From a virus: 40,014 nt of DNA. Where the stretch lies: the IMG/VR virus record IMGVR_UViG_3300030098_004836, positions 1 to 40,014 of that record; one strand, written 5' to 3'. The position numbers were made by a program, and so were the translations under genes. Below, in pieces: positions 36,853 to 40,014 of the stretch (the first letter of the stretch is position 1; each line of letters begins with the position of its first letter). A model generated the notes under the pieces. It was not told the DNA's origin. It saw only the letters and a list, made by a program, of their open reading frames with translations, and searched no databases.

Positions 36853-38183
36853 CTTTTCCTCACTATTAATTCTTGTTGTTTAATTGGAAATCTGTTTATA
36901 AAAAAATACCTTATCATATCGCATCCGTGGTCGTGGTAACCATCTTTAACAGGTTCTGGCTTCAAGTCAGCCCCTTCTTTTCTTTCAGAGTATCTATAGC
37001 TTTCTAAATCTTGAGCAATTCCTTGGCATTTATTATGAACGTGCAAATATCTTTTCCCTATAGCATTTTCAACAAACCCTCTAACGTGTGTGATTCCTGA
37101 TGCGATATTTCTCGACACCTTATCTCTTATGGTTTGTATTATTATCCCGTTTTGTCTGAAAATTTCTATATCTCCTAAGCCTGACTGTCCTTGAGCCTGT
37201 TTTCCAGCAGGGTCGCCATAAAAAGCATTAATACCGTAAGGTTTTGACTTAATGCGATTGACAAGCTCGTCAGTCTTAATGTTTGTTTCGTGAATAATCT
37301 CATCTATTATATTTATATGCCATTCTCCATTTATTCTATATGTTTGAAACCAGCCTACTGCTGGCATCCTATAACCGAAGTCAATACTACAAAATGTAGG
37401 GTAGTTAGGGTTATAAGGATAATTTCCTACATCTAAATTGCGGTCAAATGGGTATACTTGACCAGCAAATGTTGTAAATTTAGCCCCATACTCTTGGTCG
37501 TAAGACTCTTGAGACATATTTCTTTTTCTTTCAAGAAGAAAAGAATCATTTTTCCCATCAGGAAAAGCAAATTGATTTTCCCACGAAGGCGCTTGGTGCG
37601 ATTCCCATAACTCGTCTGCCTGACCAAGTAAGTATAAATCATATATCCAATTAAAGCCTTCAGGAGTAGTGATAAATATAGCCTTTCCTTTTCTGTCTGA
37701 TAAAGTAGGAGATAAATACATATCCCATATTTTTCTTTTTACTTTAGCAGCCTCATCAATAATAAGAAGGTCTAATCCTTCTCCTACTAATGAATCTGGG
37801 TTGTCAGCAGACTTCCCTTCAACTACTGTCCCCCACTTAAATTTAATATAACGTTCTTTTTCAGACGCTCTTATAATATCGTTTTGATGTCCGACAACCA
37901 TTTTTTGCCAAATCTCACGAAACATTAAGTCTGCTTTATCGTAAGACAATCCAACACACCATATTCTTTTATTCGGCTGCGATGCTACATATGTGGCTTC
38001 CATAGCAGAGCAAGTTGTCTTACCAAACCTTCTTCCACATACCATTACAAAAAACCTTGCAGTATCTTTTGTTGGAAAATGTAATTTTTCTTGTCCTTTG
38101 TGAGGTTTGTACCCCATAAACTCAAACCAAGATTTCTTAAACTCTATGTCTTTATTTAAATTATTTTCCATTAAATGTTGCAT
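36849..38183 (-). CDS. Terminase large subunit (ATPase and nuclease)
   Basis: A 444-residue motor protein. Walker A is at 49-57 (CGRRFGKTT), Walker B at 139-146 (LLIIDEAA) with catalytic E144, and coupling motif ITTPEG at 171-176. The RNase H-type nuclease domain shows D268 (CSIDFGY), D324 (YGDPAGKQ) and D414/D422 in DGYHDHGCDMIRY. It pumps DNA into the procapsid and cuts it. The start is ATG 38183 or 38171 (MENNLN); neither has a clear ribosome site. It is read leftward and its start faces the scaffold gene over an 88-base divergent region. Confidence 0.95.
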   Translation of the reverse strand: MQHLMENNLNKDIEFKKSWFEFMGYKPHKGQEKLHFPTKDTARFFVMVCGRRFGKTTCSAMEATYVASQPNKRIWCVGLSYDKADLMFREIWQKMVVGHQNDIIRASEKERYIKFKWGTVVEGKSADNPDSLVGEGLDLLIIDEAAKVKRKIWDMYLSPTLSDRKGKAIFITTPEGFNWIYDLYLLGQADELWESHQAPSWENQFAFPDGKNDSFLLERKRNMSQESYDQEYGAKFTTFAGQVYPFDRNLDVGNYPYNPNYPTFCSIDFGYRMPAVGWFQTYRINGEWHINIIDEIIHETNIKTDELVNRIKSKPYGINAFYGDPAGKQAQGQSGLGDIEIFRQNGIIIQTIRDKVSRNIASGITHVRGFVENAIGKRYLHVHNKCQGIAQDLESYRYSERKEGADLKPEPVKDGYHDHGCDMIRYFFINRFPIKQQELIVRKR

Positions 38184-38204
38184 TAAACATCTGTCATAAT
38201 CTAA

Positions 38205-38224
38205 TTTATCGCAGAAGATAAATA
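38205..38224. promoter_or_regulatory. Dyad in the divergent terminase-scaffold region
   Basis: ATTTATC (38205-38211) pairs with GATAAAT (38218-38224) with a 6-base gap. It lies between divergent genes, surrounded by AT-rich promoter-like sequence (for example TATAAC near 38250 before the scaffold gene). It may be an operator shared by both transcripts. Confidence 0.45.
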
Positions 38225-38271
38225 CAAGATATAGTATTTTTATTTTTTATAACACAAGATAAGGGGGCAGT

Positions 38272-38790
38272 ATGTCCGAAGAGAATAATACAGTAGCAAG
38301 CGAAACAGTAAGTGAGCAAGCTACACAGAATACTACTCAAGATAGCTCGAATGAGGCGTATATTGCAGAAAGTAAAAAGTATAGAAAAAGAGCGCAGGAT
38401 GCAGAAGCTCGTATAGTTGAGCTTGAAAAGAAATTTGCAAAAGCGGAAGAAGCAAAGCTGAAAGAGAAAGAGGATTTTAAAACCCTTTATGAAAAGGTGT
38501 CTTCTGAAAATGAAGCCTTGTCGGCTACTGCTAAGAAATGGACTAAATATGAAGAAGGCAGACGAACTTCTTTATTGGAAAAGCATCCTGAAGACGAGAG
38601 GGAACAATTAGCAAAATTAGATTTGGAAACTCTCGAATTTGTCACAGGTAAAATTTCAAACATAAAACCTAATGCTCCACAAGTAATAGGAAGGTCTAAG
38701 GATGTCGTTCCCAATAAAGATTGGGGAGATATGAATGAAAAGGAAAAAAGAGCTTTCTATGCTTCCAAAGCTGCGGGTTTAAAATCTTAG
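38272..38790 (+). CDS. Scaffolding protein
   Basis: A 172-residue, highly charged, helical protein directly before the capsid gene. The first 30 residues are Ser/Thr/Glu-rich and disordered; residues 30-95 are coiled coil (KYRKRAQDAEARIVELEKKF ...); the C-terminus is Lys/Arg-rich (NEKEKRAFYASKAAGLKS), typical for contact to the capsid shell. An AAGGGGG purine run lies 5 bases before ATG 38272. It would guide procapsid assembly. It is followed by the capsid gene after 9 bases with an AGGAG site. Confidence 0.85.
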   Translation: MSEENNTVASETVSEQATQNTTQDSSNEAYIAESKKYRKRAQDAEARIVELEKKFAKAEEAKLKEKEDFKTLYEKVSSENEALSATAKKWTKYEEGRRTSLLEKHPEDEREQLAKLDLETLEFVTGKISNIKPNAPQVIGRSKDVVPNKDWGDMNEKEKRAFYASKAAGLKS

Positions 38791-38799
38791 GAGAAATAA

Positions 38800-39957
38800 A
38801 TGTTTAACTTAACTTTTGAAGGTCAAAATCCTTGGATTCAATCTGGTGTTGATTTTAATGTCACATCAAGAATTCAGATGAATTTGTCCGCAACAAACAA
38901 TGTTGCACTTGCTGGTGGTTTACAGGACTCTGATGCTGCTACTGCTTCGCTTCAGGAATTTATTCCCGAAATATGGGGTGCATCAATACAAGACTATATG
39001 GTAAAAAATCTTGTATTCGGAGCGCTTTGTAACGACCAATCAGCTTTAGTTGCAGGCGGTGGAGACAGAATCCATCTACCAAGACATAGTGAATTAACTG
39101 CATCTGACACCTACGGTGGCGGAACAGTTGCTGTAGAAACTTTGATTGGAACAAATTTAGCCTTTAGTGCAACTGGCGATGCTGAAGATGCTTACACTTT
39201 AGACATCAATCAAGGTATTCATAGTGCAATTTCAATCACAGATGTTGCGAAAGTACAATCAAGCTATGATGTAATGAATCTTTATACATCTAAACTTGGT
39301 TATGCCTTAGGTAAAAAAATCGACCAGTATATAGCTACATTATTGTTTCAGGCTGTTTCTTTCAATTATGCGGGCGCAACAGCCGATGGAAATAGTGCAG
39401 GAAACACAATCGAACTAAATGATGCTCACGATGAACAACATATAGAGGCAGTTGGTGTTTCTAATATGCTACAAGCTATATATGAAAATGATAGTAATAT
39501 TGAGGACTATGTAATGATTCTTGTTCCTAAAGTATATGCAAGTCTATTTAAGTTAGCTGACTTTGCAAGATACGATGGAATTGGAAACTCGTTAGGCAGT
39601 CAAGTTCCTTTTATAAGCGGCTTTGCGGGCAAGCTTGGTGGGGTTGAAGTTATTGTATCTAATAACTTTATGCACTACTCTTCAGGCTCAACTTTAGCTC
39701 AAACATCAACCCCTAAAGGAAACTTTAGTTCAAATAGTGTTGATGATGAAAGTGAATTCCTATTGGGTTACTTAGTTCATAAAGATGCTATGCATATTGC
39801 ATACTCTTCTGGATTGAAAGCAAGAGTTCAAAGTGACTACCACCTACCTTCATTATCTACAAGATTTGTTGCAGATAGCGTTTATGGTGCTTTAGTTACT
39901 GGAAATACTACAGCAGGAAACAAAAAAGTTTTCGCATTAGTTAGTCCAGCTTCATAG
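38800..39957 (+). CDS. Major capsid protein, complete copy
   Basis: A 385-residue protein with an AGGAG ribosome site. It begins MFNLTFEGQNPWIQSGVDFN and includes QEFIPEIWGASIQDYMVKNL, a pattern of HK97-fold capsid proteins of marine phages ('f.pe.w..e....l.....f'), and later SSYDVMNLYTSKLGYALGKK and the C-terminal FALVSPAS. It follows the scaffold gene. Identity is supported by context and by being the most conserved part of the window between its two copies. The partial copy at 1-992 is homologous but different. Confidence 0.9.
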   Translation: MFNLTFEGQNPWIQSGVDFNVTSRIQMNLSATNNVALAGGLQDSDAATASLQEFIPEIWGASIQDYMVKNLVFGALCNDQSALVAGGGDRIHLPRHSELTASDTYGGGTVAVETLIGTNLAFSATGDAEDAYTLDINQGIHSAISITDVAKVQSSYDVMNLYTSKLGYALGKKIDQYIATLLFQAVSFNYAGATADGNSAGNTIELNDAHDEQHIEAVGVSNMLQAIYENDSNIEDYVMILVPKVYASLFKLADFARYDGIGNSLGSQVPFISGFAGKLGGVEVIVSNNFMHYSSGSTLAQTSTPKGNFSSNSVDDESEFLLGYLVHKDAMHIAYSSGLKARVQSDYHLPSLSTRFVADSVYGALVTGNTTAGNKKVFALVSPAS

Positions 39958-40014
39958 TAAGCTATAAATTAAGGGGGTGGGAAACTGCCCCCTTATAAAC
40001 AGGAGAAAAAATGA
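39938..40014. repeat. 77-base exact direct repeat, copy 2 (window end)
   Basis: The final 77 bases equal 973-1049. The last four bases (ATGA at 40011-40014) are the start of the small gene found at 1046. Joining both ends gives a circle of 38,965 bases in which 38800-39957 is the capsid gene and the small gene at 1046 follows. Confidence 0.9.
39970..39995 (+). other. GC-rich hairpin after the capsid gene, second copy
   Basis: TAAGGGGG pairs with CCCCCTTA in the same sequence as at 1005-1030. It is within the exact 77-base terminal repeat. Confidence 0.7.

Noticed and set aside
1-40014. CRISPR array, integrase, transposase, repressor
   Set aside because: No regularly spaced repeat array was seen; the repeats found are palindromes at irregular distances. 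No tyrosine or serine recombinase motif or transposase was recognised; the zinc ribbon at 1662 is transposase-like only in its Cys spacing.

Overview
This window is almost an entire tailed-phage genome of about 39 kb. It is AT-rich, tightly packed, and carries no integrase, repressor or tRNA that I can see. The gene set (HK97-type head genes, terminase, portal, a 1213-residue tape measure, tail chaperones with a likely frameshift, no contractile sheath) points to a siphovirus. Small zinc-ribbon proteins and an annealing-protein/NinB/Hjc recombination set resemble uncultured marine phages. A dockerin module at the end of a tail protein is of a kind I associate with Marinimicrobia (SAR406) and other dockerin-rich marine bacteria, so such a host is possible but unproven.

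Layout. 1-992 is a 5'-truncated second allele or copy of the major capsid gene; the complete one is at 38800-39957. The last 77 bases (39938-40014) repeat 973-1049 exactly, so the genome probably closes as a circle of 38,965 bp (or is circularly permuted) and 1-972 is an alternative branch. 1046-21914 (+) holds lysis genes, a metallophosphatase, virion fibre-like proteins, connector proteins, major tail protein, tail chaperones, tape measure and tail-tip proteins. 21952-29810 (-) is an early region of many small genes: NinB-like, HNH, Hjc-like, DnaT-like, SSB-like and annealing proteins and zinc ribbons. 30091-32686 (-) is a compositionally distinct pair, a class II glutamine amidotransferase and an amidoligase. 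32747-33586 is non-coding. 33736-34374 (+) is a terminase-small-subunit-like gene. 34449-38183 (-) carries MuF-like, gp10-like, portal and large terminase genes in inverted orientation. 38272-39957 (+) is scaffold and capsid.

The strongest unexpected signal is RNA. The intergenic stretch between the amidoligase and amidotransferase genes contains, on the minus strand, every core residue of a type II (open stem II) hammerhead ribozyme at about 30993-31067, predicted to cut the dicistronic transcript between the two enzymes. The same half of the genome has several other intergenic structured segments (23496-23563, 26101-26370, 27826-27880, 29038-29440, 29950-30018, 32871-32989), some with pseudoknot potential or a compensatory base change. 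It also has a dispersed 25-bp palindrome (at least eight copies), four of which contain the stop codon of an early gene.

A second notable system is in the tail. The 1440-residue tail protein ends in a two-repeat dockerin, and the next gene begins with a segment that looks like a cohesin-type beta sandwich, suggesting calcium-dependent cohesin-dockerin assembly, or host attachment, at the tail tip. All functional statements are from reading the sequence; no searches or folding programs were run.
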